Assembly (NCBI GenBank): GCA_002914845.1
Contig: JXTC01000044.1
Coordinates: 1 to 64,000 of the forward strand
Length of the DNA: 64,000 nucleotides
Direction of reading: 5' to 3'
Source: Trema orientale
Taxonomy: Eukaryota > Streptophyta > Magnoliopsida > Rosales > Cannabaceae
Both the position numbers and the translations under genes were made by a program. Under the pieces are notes generated by a model. The model searched no databases, was not told the origin of the DNA, and saw nothing but the letters and a program-made list of their open reading frames with translations. This document shows, piece after piece, positions 1 to 13,787 of the stretch. How positions within the stretch are numbered: the first letter of the stretch is position 1; the number at the start of each line of letters is the position of its first letter.

Positions 1-310
1 GGTGGGCTCCATTAACATGTGGCTAAATATCATCCACCTATTATCTTCCCTAATGTTGGGGAAGATTTTAGTTTCCCTATTGTAGAATTCCCCTAAAAAA
101 TAAAGAAGTAATTAACGTGTTAGGAAACCGGATAAGATGAACCAATATCCGACCCGACCCGACCCGACGCGAAACACACGTCCGCAACCTACCGGATAGG
201 CGTAACGTCCCTATCCTGAAAAAGAAATATAATAAATTATATTCGTTTCATTGCTTACCCCGTTGCTTGCTCCGAAGACGGCACTCATACAACGCCTGTG
301 TGACACACAC

Positions 311-340
311 ACTCTCTCTTCTCTCTCTCTCTCTCTCTCA
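311..340 (+). promoter_or_regulatory. CT-rich leader just upstream of the beta-galactosidase start
   Basis: A CA/CT microsatellite tract runs to within ten bases of the ATG at 349. Pyrimidine-rich leaders of this kind are common in plant 5' UTRs and core promoters. The tract is seen directly; any effect on transcription or translation is inferred. The 300 bases before it hold no other gene. Confidence 0.4.
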
Positions 341-348
341 CAGCGAAA

Positions 349-3300
349 ATGGAATCGCAGAGAGGTTGGACTACTCTCCCATGGCTGATTTTGTGTCTCA
401 ACATTCACTTGGCTACGGTGGTTTCCGCCCAATTCTTCAAGCCGTTCAACGTCAGCTACGACCACAGGGCTCTCATCATCGACGGCGAGCGTCGCATGCT
501 CATCTCCGCCGGGATTCACTACCCTCGCGCCACTCCCGAGGTACTTTCTCGGCTCTTAGTGTTGTGGTTTTCTTCTTTGTTGTGATTCTGGAGCTGTGTT
601 TGGTTCCCGAGAATATTAGACGGAAAATGATAAAAAAAAAAAAAGGAAGACTTGACATTTTAACTTGACATTTTAGACTGAATTACGGTTTGAATGAAGT
701 TGAGATATTCTTTGGTTAATTTGTGCTCTGTTGACAACTTAACGAAATGGGCTTAATTTTGTTTCCACCAATTTTCTATGGTGTGGTTTGATTTTTCATT
801 TCCTTTAGAAAATAAATTATGATGATTAATATGTTACTGGGTATGGTATGAATATGGGTTTGATTCCTTGCTCCAATCAGTAAAAATACTTTACGTTAGA
901 ATTTTGTAAATTTTAATCCTGATAGTTGGGTTGAGTTTGCCTCTAAAGATAAGGGAAACCTTAATCCAAAAACTTGAACAAAGAAAGCCCAAGCAGCTAT
1001 TCCTGAAAGTAGCATTACAGTTATGCCGGCCTTCATAAATTATTCATCTAGGCAGTCTTTTTCTTTTTTTTTTTTTTTTTTNTTGCATAATTTGTGATAT
1101 TTCTGTATGCTGTATTATGGGACATTTCGGGACAGACCGTTTCTTGTTCTCCGTTCAGTTGGTCTTTCAATACTTCTCTTTCTTTCGAGGAAAGTTATTT
1201 TTCCTTACATAAATTACTGGATGACTATGAACACATTCTTTTTGTTTTTATTTTTATTGATGTCAAGTCCTAGTTTAAGATTTTCTCTCTAGGACTGTTT
1301 TTAAAGAACTTAGAGTGGCAATTGTTATACCAACCAAATGATTTTTCTGCTGCTCTTTTTTCCTGAAAAACACGTCTTCATTTTCCATGATGGCAGATGT
1401 GGCCTGATTTGATTGAAAAGAGCAAGGAAGGTGGTGCAGATGTGATCCAGACATATGTGTTCTGGAATGTGCATGAGCCAGTCAGAGGACAGGTTCCATT
1501 ACTTCTTTGTTGAGCTATTCTGGAATGACAAAAGTCTTATTATTGTCTTTAGTGGACCCATTTGTTGTGCTAAACTATTGACTTTTCTTCTGAACTTCTT
1601 TGTTAGTATAACTTTGATGGGAGGTATGATCTTGTTAAGTTTGTCAAGCTAGTGGGATCCCGTGGACTCTATTTCCATCTTCGGATAGGTCCCTACGTAT
1701 GTGCTGAGTGGAATTTTGGGTATGGCCTTCTTTCTCATTATGGTTTTACACGAATTTTACTTACTCCAGTTTATAATTCCATCCAAGAAAGATGATGTTA
1801 TGTCATTTTTTCATAGTTTGTCTCTTATTGACTGACAAAGTGTTTGCCATCATTTTTTCCTTTTTCTAATCAAATTGGCATTTCATGTTTGTATATTGGA
1901 CTATTTGAGTTTCTCCCTTTTTGGGATGGAGAGCTATTTTATTACTTCCTGATGCAAGAATGCTCTTCTGCTTTTTATTACATTTCTCTGGTATCGGATA
2001 TCCAAAAGTACAAGGCATTTGTTTTCTATTAAAAGAGCACAAGGCACTTGCTCAATATGAGTTATCTACTTGGGATTACTTAAATTTGTGGATTCTTTTC
2101 GTGCTTCTGCTTCCCTTACATTTGCTTCTAAATGAGAATAGAAAGGATTAATTATATTGGTTTTAGTCTCTGAGCAGTTGCAAAGAAATGAAGCATAAGT
2201 GAATAGGTAGCAAAGTTTCATGAACCGCTTTGAGTTGACACATGCATTACTTGTCAAGTGACAAATTAGAGACTAGTTAAGGCTCCTGGTTTCACATGGC
2301 TTTGATAACACGTTTTAAGCATACTGAAAATAGCACATACTTTATGGAATTTTGAGAAGAACGTAGATTTCGTACGCAACTAAATAATTACTACCTTCTA
2401 AAGAGACCGTTTAATTGTTAGTTTTCAGTAGCAAGAATAAACGATAAAGAAAAAGGTAACTGTTACTGCTCAGTTTCATTGTATTCAAATTGATAATGGT
2501 GTGCAGAGGTTTCCCAGTATGGCTGCGTGACATCCCTGGCATAGAATTTAGAACAGACAATGCTCCTTTCAAGGTACATCACTTGTACAGTTCCTTTGCT
2601 TGCAAAGTTGTGTTGCGTGTACCGTTTCACTGCTTTTTGTTTCTTTTTATTTTTTAATTGAATAGTAAATGAAAGTACTGGTGCCAAACATATGTAAAAC
2701 CAGATTACTGGGGAAAAGGAAGAGAAGACTAGTAAATTACTAAGGACATCTCCTCAGTTCTCTCTTCCCAATCAAATATATTGCACTGAGATTTATTTCA
2801 ATATAGAGAGACAAATGAAGCCTGTGATTGGGGATACTGAATTTAATTCTTAACATTAGTTTCTTTCCCTTTACTTTTCCCTTCTAAAACTTGTGTTCCT
2901 TGTTGAGTTTGTGTTTACCTATACTGGTTATCTTTAAGGACTTCTACAAAATAAGTTTTCCTGCCAATATTGCAAGTGTTATTGTCCTTTTTCGCTTTTG
3001 GCTTTTCTTTGGGTTATTTATGTTGCATCATAGTTAGTTAAGTTATCAAATTGAGTAGATTTTGAAGTTTATACCCATAAAATTGTGGCCATACTAATGT
3101 TTTGATCTATCTTCTTTTCTTCCCTAGGAGGAAATGCAACGTTTTGTTAAAAAAATTGTTGATTTGATGCGAGAGGAAATGCTATTTTCGTGGCAAGGTG
3201 GTCCAATCATTATGCTGCAGGTAGTGTGAAGCTAAATTTAGCATTATATATCTATATATTGGGGTTTTAAATTTCGTTGTACAAATGGAATATGCGCACT

Positions 3301-6300
3301 ATTCAAGTCATTAGGAGGTGCAAATTAGGACGAAAAACATCTTATTAGGTAATGAACTCCTACGTTTTGGATGCTTTGTTTTATTTTAATTTTTCTTTAA
3401 AAAAATTTCCTTTTGCAGGTAGGGTGTGTGTTTCAGGCATGGTTTTTTTTTTTTTTTTTAAAAAGAAAAAGATTTAGGTTGGGGAAGGGGTTGAAGGAAC
3501 GCGACTTAAAACTGGTGTGTATCCCATTTGATCAAAGTGCGTTTCCCAGCAACCACCATTACCTAAGTGCTCGTGGTCTTACAGTCATTTAGGCTACAGT
3601 TCCAAGTATGACTCCCTTTAGCTACATGCACAACCATAAAAACAGAATGGAAGATTCCTTTCCAAGACCGATTTCAAAGCTAATTCCTAATAATTGATAT
3701 TGTAATGTGTCTTTTGTCTCTAGTTGCTTACTTAAGTGTGGAGTTCAGAGTAAATAGTTCTTTTTGTTTCCTCTACAATTGGAGATTAGAGAAAGTTCAG
3801 TCGAATTATAATCCTTTTATCATCTGGTACTTCAATAGTTAAATTGCTATGCACATGCTTATACATTCTTCTTCATGCAATTTTATCAGATTGAAAATGA
3901 ATATGGAAATATTGAAAGCTCGTTTGGACAGAAAGGAAAGGAATATGTTAAATGGGCTGCAAAGATGGCTTTAGGTCTTCGTGCTGGGGTTCCATGGGTG
4001 ATGTGCAGGCAAACTGATGCTCCAGATGAAGTTGTAAGGTCTTAGCTAATGCGTTTATGTGTTTAAATTTTCTGAACATTTATTTAGGAATTATTACAAT
4101 AAGAACATATGGAGACGAGTGAAAACATCCAGAGCAATGGCAGTTAAATTTTATTAAATGTGTTTCTCAGTATGCTTTTTTTCATAATTAGTTTCTTCAT
4201 TTACAGATAGATGCATGCAATGGATACTACTGTGATGGTTATAGGCCAAATTCCCATAACAAACCCACACTTTGGACAGAAAATTGGGACGGATGGTATG
4301 CTGATATCTTACGACATGTTGTTTATTTTAGGGATTTTCTTCTTTGACAATTAAAATTGTCTTATACCCTTTTTTTTTTTTTTGTTATCTTTTCTTTTTC
4401 CTAAACTCTTAATTGCTTCAGCTTCAGCAAGAAGTTCGGTTTTTTTTTTTTCCCATCCCTAAACTTGCTTGCTTTTATGCTATTGTCTAGTAAATTGCAA
4501 TACTATTTCATCTCCTAACATATACCTTAACATATACGTATTTGTGACTTTTAATCCAAGTGTTGGTTGGAATTCCATAAATATCAGAAGCAATAAGAAC
4601 TAGATTTCATTCCCAAATGAAATTTTGTTGTATTATAAGCAAAAAATTTATTTAAGGTTAATGTTTTGAAGGTACACTTCATGGGGTGAAAGATTGCCTC
4701 ACAGACCTGTAGAAGACCTTGCATTTGCGGTTGCACGCTTTTACCAGCGTGGAGGGAGCTTTCAGAACTACTATATGGTATGATGACTAAATACAATTAC
4801 CACTGCCCAAATTTATGGAGCAAATTTTTCAGGGTATATTGGAGCACTTAATCTATGATGTAGATATGTTTCACCTGAAATTCTTGTTCAGGTTGGCAAT
4901 GTTCATTTGATCTAACATGTTCAAAAATGATATCTTCTTTCCTTGGTTTCCTTATAAATTCTGGCAGAAGAATGGCTACTTTAATTACATGTTTAAAGTT
5001 TGTGAATTCCTTTAGACTGAAACCTATGAAATAGCTACTGCAATCAATGGTATTATTGGGAAAGTACACGAGATAGTGGTTGCTGTAGCTTACTGTTGAT
5101 TGTAAATTACAAAAGAAACGTATATGAAAAGTGAACTTTGGATTATTTGAAGATAAATTGTATTTATGTTATCAAGATCAGAAGTCATTATTCGTTTTCC
5201 TTGTTTACAATGTATACATTCTGCTGCTTTACAAGACAAATTCATTGTTGCAGTACTTTGGTGGAACAAACTTTGGTCGGACTTCTGGGGGACCATTCTA
5301 TATTACTAGTTATGATTACGATGCTCCAATTGATGAATACGGTTGGTAATGCTGTCCCAGTAACAGAAATTATTCTGTTTTCTCCTTTTTGCTTTTATTT
5401 ATATTTCATGTTTCCACTACTGGAGGAAAAAGTGATTTCCCTATTGATATTTGAAAATTTAAAGGTCAATGTAAGTGCTAGAATATTAGAAAGTCTATCA
5501 AATGTGTTTTCGTTGTGTAGGCTTACTGAGTGAGCCTAAATGGGGGCATCTGAAGGATCTGCATGCTGCTATAAAGCTTTGTGAACCTGCTCTCGTTGCT
5601 GCTGATTCACCCCAATATCTTAAACTGGGACCAAAGCAGGAGGTTTGTTTGACCCATCTATCATCCACTTTTTCTTACTTAACCATTGGTTTCTGGGTCA
5701 CCATAACAGGGGAGTTCAACTGAATCTTTAAAGAAAAACAAAAATGAAAGAAAACAAGGAAAAAAAGAAAGAAAGAGAGATGCTGTTCAAATCCCTAAAT
5801 TTGCTTAGTCGAGGAGTTGAGCGTTTAAATTACTATCCACACAAAGGAGCCTATCTTATATTAGTTTCACAATGGAGTTAGTTACCTTTCTCCCCCCAAA
5901 TGACATTCTCTTTTCATCCAGCTTATAAGGTAAAGAAATTTGTTGATGCCTAAATTCTAATGTATGTCTATGATGGCAAGAACGAAAGTTTGCACCATGA
6001 TTTGCCCTTCCAGAGTTATTAATGTAAATTCCTTATGCTTGTGACTTTTGCCAAAGAACTACTGTACTAGTACAGATTATTCTTCAGCTGGAATTTGATG
6101 TATCTTGGCGCTAACTTCACTGCTAAAAGTACTTATATTTATGTGATTATCTGCAGGCTCATCTATACCGTGAAAATGCACATGGTGAAGACCTAAACTT
6201 CAGTTCATACCGAAGTAAAAGCGGATGTTCTGCATTTCTTGCAAATATCGATGAACATAGATCTGCTACTGTAACATTCCTTGGTCAAAAATACAATTTA

Positions 6301-9300
6301 CCACCTTGGTCAGTTAGTATTTTACCAGACTGCAGGAACACAGTGTTCAACACTGCGAAGGTATGTTATTATTCCTGTGCATTTCACTATTAATGAGTGG
6401 CATGAAGCACTACATGCAGTATACTCTGAACATGGTTTGCCCACTCATCAACTCCATAATATCCTATCTTATCTGAGCCTGAGGATGGTTTGATGGTTCT
6501 ACTATATGAATATTTTGTTGGAACTAAAACAACATAATGCATTATAACTTTATGCTTGAACAAAAAATGATTATGCAACTCTACGTGAAAATCTTCTGTG
6601 CTGCTGAGTTTGATTCTCCATTTTCATTCAGAGACCAAGTTTTATATGTATCAGCCAAATATTTGGTTTCTCTTTTTTCCTTTTTCCACTCTGCCCTCAG
6701 GAGATCTGTTCAGACAATGACTTTAAAGATGATTTATTAAGATATATATACATATATATATATATATGTGTGTGTGTGTGTTTTCGTACTGAAATATTGC
6801 TTGGCACTGACTTTATATTCTAGTTTAGTTTAGCAAGGTACATGGGACTTAATACTCAGATAATAAAAGGATAAATGATTATGTTGGTCCCTAAACTTTG
6901 AGAAAAATTTCATTTTACTCCTTTTTGTTATATATTTCGTTTTATTCGTAACAGAATGAGCGTATGAGACATTTTCTATTCTGTTTTAGTTATTTCATAT
7001 CCAAAAGCATAGTCCAACACTTAAAAGAGATTAGAACATAAATTGAAACAGTTTAAAAATGATTGGTTCAATAAAAATTAAATGCACATTGAACAATAAT
7101 GCTTTATAAAACTACCTAAAATGCGATATTTTGTTGAAGTCGCTTATACAGAATGAGAAATGCAACTCATATGCTCATTATAATAAGAATCAAATAAAAT
7201 GTATAGCAAAAAGGACTAAAATGAAACATTTTTTTTTATAGTTTGAGGATCAATACGGTGCAATTTAAAGTTTAAGAACTAAAGTGAGACTTTCTCCTTA
7301 GTTCAGAGACTAATGGAGTCATTTATCCTTAATAAAATTAGTGAAAATGAAACTTGTTGTTTTATATAGAGTTGTTACAGAATCCTGGGTATTCTTTCTC
7401 TCTGCTTGAATTATCGTACTGGGTTGAGCACATTAGGAAATTGTTTGCGTATATAAACAGAAATAATAACTGATTTAGTGATTAATCAACAAATGTACAC
7501 TGATTTAGTTATGAAACTGCCAACCTGTATGTGTAATTGTCAAGTGGTTGTTTAAAATAATAACTACACTTTCTGCTTTTAAACTCTCTGTCTTCTAAAT
7601 TTTATGGAAAGCATGAGAAAAGCTCTCTTTCTGCTCTATACCATATACCTAGCTTGCCAAGGGAACTCATTTATAGTGTTTTTTCTTTAAAGTCGATGGA
7701 AAAATATGTTATGTTTTTAGTTATCGCAGTACGTCAACCTTGTAGAACTGAATAAGAGGATAGGATGTTGTAGAACTGAATAGGAGGATAGGATGTAGGT
7801 ATCTTGGTTACACTCTGGCATATCAGTTTCTGATCAGTGCTGGAGATTCTAAAACAATTGCATTCAACTTTCAAGCATAGTTGAAATTATAAAGTAGTTT
7901 CATCTCGCCTTCCCATTAAGATGATCATAGAGAGTTTTGTTCCCATTCCAAAAATTTAAGTCAGATTTTTGAACGTGGTTAAAACCTTTTTGTTAAAATT
8001 TTCAAATACGGTCTTTGTTTTTGTTGTGTAATTAATCGTTCTCAGCATGATGTGTTGTCCTTCTTGTCTAAGGGGTTTTCTTTTCTCTTCCAATGCTTGA
8101 GTAGGTTGGGGCACAAACTTCAATCAAATCAGTGGACTCTGTTTTGCCTCTTTCTTCAGATATCTCTTTGAGTGAAGAAGTTGTGACTCAGAATAATGGT
8201 GTCTATTCCACAAGGTCCTGGACGACCATTAAAGAGCCAATTGGTGTTTGGAGTGAGAATAATTTTACTGTTCAGGGTATATTGGAGCATTTAAATGTGA
8301 CAAAGGACTATTCTGATTACCTGTGGTATATAACCAGGTACCTCATTGTTATTAAATTCATTGCAACCGTAGGATTATGACCGCTTGACTTGGCATAACT
8401 CTCCCAACATGTATTCAGCTAGGGCAACATGTATTTAACTTTCAAGTATTCTAATAAGTAGTATTCTCATGCGTAAAAGAAGTTAATTAGAAAACGAATT
8501 TCTGAGAACCTTGAAAATTTTGAAGCTCTCTTTTTTGGCTTCTCACTCCTTTTCCCTTGCATATGTAGACTTCAACTTGTTTTTCATTTGTTTCATTTTC
8601 CTGTTTGGTAGACTCTAACTATTGACAGATTAGGAAATAGAGTGATAACATTTAGTCACCGTATAGGCAATTATCCCGTTATTCTTAAGCTTCTTATCAT
8701 AAAAAGTAGATTAGCCATCATTTGTTCAATTAGCTATCGAATTCAATCAATTTAATTACTTCCTATTATGAGTTCAATTCCATATGTGACTGAGTGGATT
8801 AGCACTTCCTGAGCATCATTCCAAATTCAAATTACCTTACCTGTTTGTTTCCCATTTTTCTAAAGTTTGAGTTGCACTTTCGCTTTCTCCATGGATTTGG
8901 CTGGTATTGTTTTAGTGCATGTAGCCTCCTTTTTCTGGGTAGATAGACAAAACCTAATGTTCTCCTATTCTTCACATAATTAGACCATGAAGTAATTTGA
9001 TACTGAAAATGTTAAAGAGGACTTGCATTTTCTACTTCTTGAAATTCTGTTGCGATTTTTCAGTCCATAGTCTTAAGATATTTATAACAAATAATGGAGT
9101 TATACTACCACACATATATAAAAGAAGGTTCTTGTTCATGGAAGTTTGAGCTATTGGTTGAAATCGTGGAATGGACTCGAGATCTTTTCATTACAACATG
9201 ATTCTCTCTCTCTCTCTCTCTCACTCTCTCTTCTTTTTTTTCTTTTTTTTTTGGTATTCTTTTATTTTTTTATTTTTTTATTTATAGTAAGAAACAAGAA

Positions 9301-12300
9301 AAGTTATTGAAGATAAGGGAAAATTACATTGGATACTCGATTTCTTTAGAAACATGTCTTTGATTGGAGCGGTCTTGACAAGCATAACAACTAAAATCCA
9401 TAGCTTGCGTTAAAGTTAAACCATTTTTTGCCATTGCATCTAATCAGATCAACTCTATGATCAGTCTTATTATTTTTTCCCCAGACTTCCTATGATGTCT
9501 TTTAATACCAGTTCAATACTCTCTTGGAATGTAGATTATACGTTTCGGATGATGACATATCGTTTTGGGAGGAGAATAATATTAGGCCAGCAGTTAGAAT
9601 TGATAGCATGCGTGATTTGCTGCGTGTATTTGTTAATGGCCAGCTTGAAGGTAATTATCGATGAACTTTAGAAAGTATATGTAGAAGGTAAACTTGGTAT
9701 TATCTTTGACGAGATGATAAAATTCCTACTGCTAAATTGATGAAAGAACTTGCAAATAATCACTTGAAGCTTTTGATCTATTTAAGGGTTGTTATGCGTT
9801 GATTTCAGAGGTTTCTCTTTGACATACTATTTGAATCAATATTATGTCTGTGTACAAATTAAGTCATTCCGATGGAGTAGTGGCAATCCTGGTCTTCTAA
9901 GTAGATACTTTAGCCAGCTTGTGTGGTTGTTTTACATACTTGAGGATAATTACTTCTTCTATACACATCTCTTGTACGGGTTCATATCTATAAAATTGCA
10001 TTAATTTCTGGGAACCCATACATAAAGATATTGTCTCCATTGTTAATGTACTTTCTACTCGGAGTTTCATGATTGAAATTTTCTTGAATAATTATGGCAC
10101 TTGGAATCTCTCTGAGCAGGAAGACTATGTTTCTTTTCATATAGAAGCAAATTATACTTGGAGTTGATGTTGTTTCTTAATCAGTACTTATTCCTGTGGT
10201 GACTGATATATAAGCTCTTGCGACTTTCTGAAGTGAAGGAAGTGTGAGAGGCCATTGGGTGAAGGTCTCCCTACCTGTTCAGTTTGTCAAAGGATACAAT
10301 GATCTAGTGTTCTTATCTCAAACAGTTGGCTTGCAGGTAAATTCTGCAAGTTCCAATTCTACGTTTCAATTTCTTCATGAAACTTTCTCATAGTTATTCT
10401 TTTCAATGCAAGTTATGGTACACTTCTCAGAAGTTTTGAGTATATATAAGATGGACCATAAAAGATAAGAGGATATATAACAATGTGGTTTTGCTAGGTG
10501 TTATACTCCTTTTTATTTTTTTATTTTAATTTTTTTTCCGGTGGCTGATTTAAGATATCCAATCATACGGTGCATGACATGATACAGAATTATGGCGCTT
10601 TCTTGGAGAAAGATGGAGCAGGATTTAGAGGGCAAATTAAACTTACTGGATTTAGGAATGGGGATATAGACCTCTCGAAGTCTTTATGGACCTACCAGGT
10701 GAGCAATTTCAGAGTTTCCTTTAGTTTGTGTTGGCTATATGAAAGTAAAAGTTCAAGTATTAGCCTTTTCCTTCAACTCCAAACAAAAAAAAAAAAAAAA
10801 AAGAAAAAGAAAAAGCTGACGGGGGTTGCACCTAATGCATTATTTATCCATTTTAAGGGTCTTTTGTAGACCGTTTTTTATGTATCATCAAGATACTCTG
10901 TTGAATTTGATGAAATTCTTTGGGCACGTGGCTCAGAAAACTCTGCATGCCCTTAATAACTGAACTTCCAAGGACTTCTTTATGAATAATATGTAATTTT
11001 GGAACTCAGATTTTTACATAATTTATTCCTATTTAAGGTGGGATTTACCGAAGTGGATTTAAATTGTTTAACTTTGCTCTAGGTTGGGCTTAAGGGAGAA
11101 TTCTTGAAGATATACACTGTAGAAGAAAATGGAAAGGCGGAGTGGACTGATTTGACTCCAGATGCTGATCCATTGATACTTACTTGGTACAAGGTAAATT
11201 TATTATTTGAAAGAGTTAATTACAAAATTATCAAATGGAATGTTCTGTGTTTTCATTTGAGAATTTGGCTTATTGTAATTAGATATGCTTGGCACAGATC
11301 TGACCATATTAAGCATCTGTTAGTCATTAGTTTACATGCTATACAAAGCAACGTAAGAGTCCACATCCATTGCCTGTCAACTTTGGCTTGTTGGCAACAT
11401 TTAAGGATAGGCACTGTATAAAGCTAGTATCTCATGCAAACAGGTGTCCATCTTGTTGATTATTTCAAAAATTCTTCTGATTGTGTCGCAATTCTACCCA
11501 TCCCTGCACAATTGTATACAGCTCTAGTTTAGTTGAACAAGCCTTAACAACAACAACAATAACAACCGCAATAATAGTAGTGTTATTGATAATGTTATTT
11601 TTGTTATTGATGTTGTTGTGGTGCTACTCTAGATTAGTTGAGTATAGCTTCCATCATGGTAATGATGATTGATAATTGTTATAATAATAACAGCAGAGGA
11701 GAACTTGTCCGCCTCTTTTCTTAAATTTAATTTTCTCAATAATATTTTCTTACTTTCTTAAATAAAAAATGGAGGGCCAATTTTGCACCATCCCAAAGTG
11801 TAGGAAAGCTGGGGGATTGATGGAGGCTGGCATTATAGCAAGTTTTTTTGCTAGTCCACATCCACAGTTATAGGCAAAGGCCATTGTAAGTGTTTGCATA
11901 TTATCTTTTGTTTGATTATCTTGGTGCGTGCGTGCGTGCGTGTTTTCTTTTTTTTTTTTTTTTGGTGGGGGAGACCTGATAGCATTGTATTGTTCTGTAA
12001 AGATCAATCAAGCATATGTGGTCTTCATGCAATAGTAAGTCTGTTGCATACTTGATGAAGTTGTAGAAAGAATCGGTCACTATTGAAGTAATTGGATATT
12101 AATTTCTTATGTCAATACCCTTCATGTGGATTTTTTTCAAGTAAATCCCTGACCTTGTTCAGACAAGGAGACAGTATAGAGGAAACGGGTGGCTGAATAG
12201 GTGAGAATATGTGCTTTTGTGCTACTGCTTGTCAGATGGATCATTTTCAGAGAGATATTTAGGCATTATGTGGTGTCTTAGTCTTTGTAAACATTAGAAC

Positions 12301-13787
12301 ATTAACTTAAGAATCTAATTTAAAAGGTTTTTTTCCTTGAAGAGTTGAGACATGAATCCTCTGAAGTCCTTTTCCCATTGCGACAAATAGTTTATTCCAA
12401 TAGCAGAGCAGAGTGATGTTTTAAAGAGAAATCGTTAATGCTCTATGTAGCTCCTGCTGCTTGTTTTTAAGTCTCTTCTATAAGCAGTTTCTGATGCTTT
12501 CTCTGCTGCTGCAGATGTCTTATAATTACGTCTCTTTACTCACAAATGCTCTCGTTTTCTTCACAATTACGCAGACATATTTTGATGCCCCAGATGGTGC
12601 AGAGCCAGTCGCGGTAGACTTGGCAAGCATGGGAAAGGGCCAGGCTTGGGTCAATGGCCACCATATTGGAAGATACTGGACTCTGGTTGCCCCAAAAGAT
12701 GGATGTCAAAATGTCTGTGACTATCGAGGAGCATACAACTCTGATAAATGTACAACCAATTGCGGGAAGCCTACTCAGACCTTGTATACTTCCATCTCAA
12801 AACAAAAATTGTTTGTTTAAATTGATGAAACACTGTTGCTGGTTAAAGACTATGTTCAATTATCATGCATTAAGTTCCCCTACTTTTAGTAAGAGTATAG
12901 TAAAGTTTAGATAGTTGTAGTTCCATAACATTACCAGTACCTATTGATCTCCAGGTACCACATACCACGAGCATGGTTAAAGGATTCGAATAACTTACTT
13001 GTACTCTTTGAGGAAACGGGAGGGAATCCTTTTGAGATTTCTATTAAGTTACGGGCATCACGGTATATCTGTGCTCAAGTTTCAGAGTCTCATTATCCAC
13101 CTGTGCATAAATGGTCTAATGGAGATGATGGAAGAGTATTGATCAATGATCTGACTCCAGAAATGCAATTGCATTGTCAAGATGGTTATAAGATTTCCTC
13201 AATAGAATTTGCTAGCTACGGAACTCCTCAAGGTAGCTGTCAGAAGTTTTCTATAGGCACATGCCATGCATCCAATTCATTGTCTGTGGTTTCCGAGGTA
13301 AAATATTATAACTATTTTCCAGTATATTTTATGTATTTACATATGATAATGATGCGTGAACTCTTTGGTACCTGCTTCTTGTGCGACTTAAAAAGGAGTG
13401 TTGAAACTTCAATTGAGTTCTCATGTTTCATCCTATTCTATTTGTGATTGATAAACTTATGCTCCGGGGATTAAATGGTTGGCAATTAGCTGCTTGGCCT
13501 TGAATGAAGAGCTTTTCCAGACTCCACCCTTACTTTACATAAATATTTAGCAATAATTTAGATTTGAACTTTATTTAAATTCTTTATTGTGCTTTCTTTA
13601 AGTTTTCATTTATCACACTCGATTTGATCACTTTTTCCTTGTGCAGGCTTGCTTGGGAAGGAACAGTTGTTCTGTTGAGGTTTCGAACCTCGTTCTTGGA
13701 GGTGATCCGTGTAGGCGCATTATCAAGACATTGGCTGTTGAGGCAATATGCTCATCATCGTCAAATGTTGGTTATGCTCAGTTCTGA
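349..13787 (+). CDS. BGAL9: Beta-galactosidase, GH35 family, BGAL9-like, with C-terminal lectin domain
   Basis: Secreted enzyme that removes terminal beta-galactose from cell-wall glycans. Nineteen exons: 349-540, 1397-1492, 1607-1719, 2507-2573, 3128-3220, 3890-4033, 4207-4295, 4672-4777, 5254-5341, 5521-5642, 6157-6360, 8105-8337, 9535-9650, 10239-10336, 10588-10698, 11083-11193, 12575-12783, 12955-13297, 13647-13787. They join to 2,676 nt, 891 aa, close to the length I recall for Arabidopsis BGAL9. Residues 1-27 form a signal peptide ending VVSA. The GH35 core holds IENEYG (acid/base Glu191) and WTENWDGW (nucleophile Glu260). A cysteine-rich SUEL/Gal-lectin domain fills about residues 802-877. 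The ATG is the first in frame before the signal peptide. At the exon 17/18 join the splice gives Leu in QT-L-YHIPRAW, where many paralogues have Trp. Introns are ordinary apart from one MITE. Family assignment is firm; the BGAL9 orthology rests on remembered sequence similarity. Confidence 0.93.
6867..7330. mobile_element. 464-bp MITE in intron 11 of the beta-galactosidase gene
   Basis: Both ends carry the inverted terminal sequence AAGGATAAATGA, followed by imperfectly matching inverted arms (GGTCCCTAAACTTTG on the left, the complement of a diverged copy on the right). The element is flanked by direct repeats AATAA at 6862-6866 and 7331-7335. It has no coding capacity. It belongs to the class of small non-autonomous DNA transposons, but the superfamily is not assigned because the 5-bp AT-rich duplication is not diagnostic. 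Confidence 0.65.
7740..7797. repeat. Short tandem duplication, about 28 bp unit, in intron 11
   Basis: Two near-identical copies of TTGTAGAACTGAATA followed by GGATAGGATG lie head to tail. This looks like a simple local slippage duplication and has no coding meaning. Confidence 0.6.
9207..9232. repeat. CT microsatellite in intron 12
   Basis: A run of CT dinucleotides with one interruption (CTCACT) lies in the beta-galactosidase intron between exons 12 and 13, next to a T-rich stretch. Confidence 0.7.

Noticed and set aside
11540..11625. Self-complementary AAC/GTT-repeat stretch in a galactosidase intron, considered as ncRNA
   Set aside because: It is low-complexity repeat that folds by composition alone.
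12720..12820. Read-through frame after exon 17 of the galactosidase ending in LYTSISKQK
   Set aside because: Using the GT donor at 12784 joins cleanly to YHIPRAWLK in exon 18, so the extension is intron.
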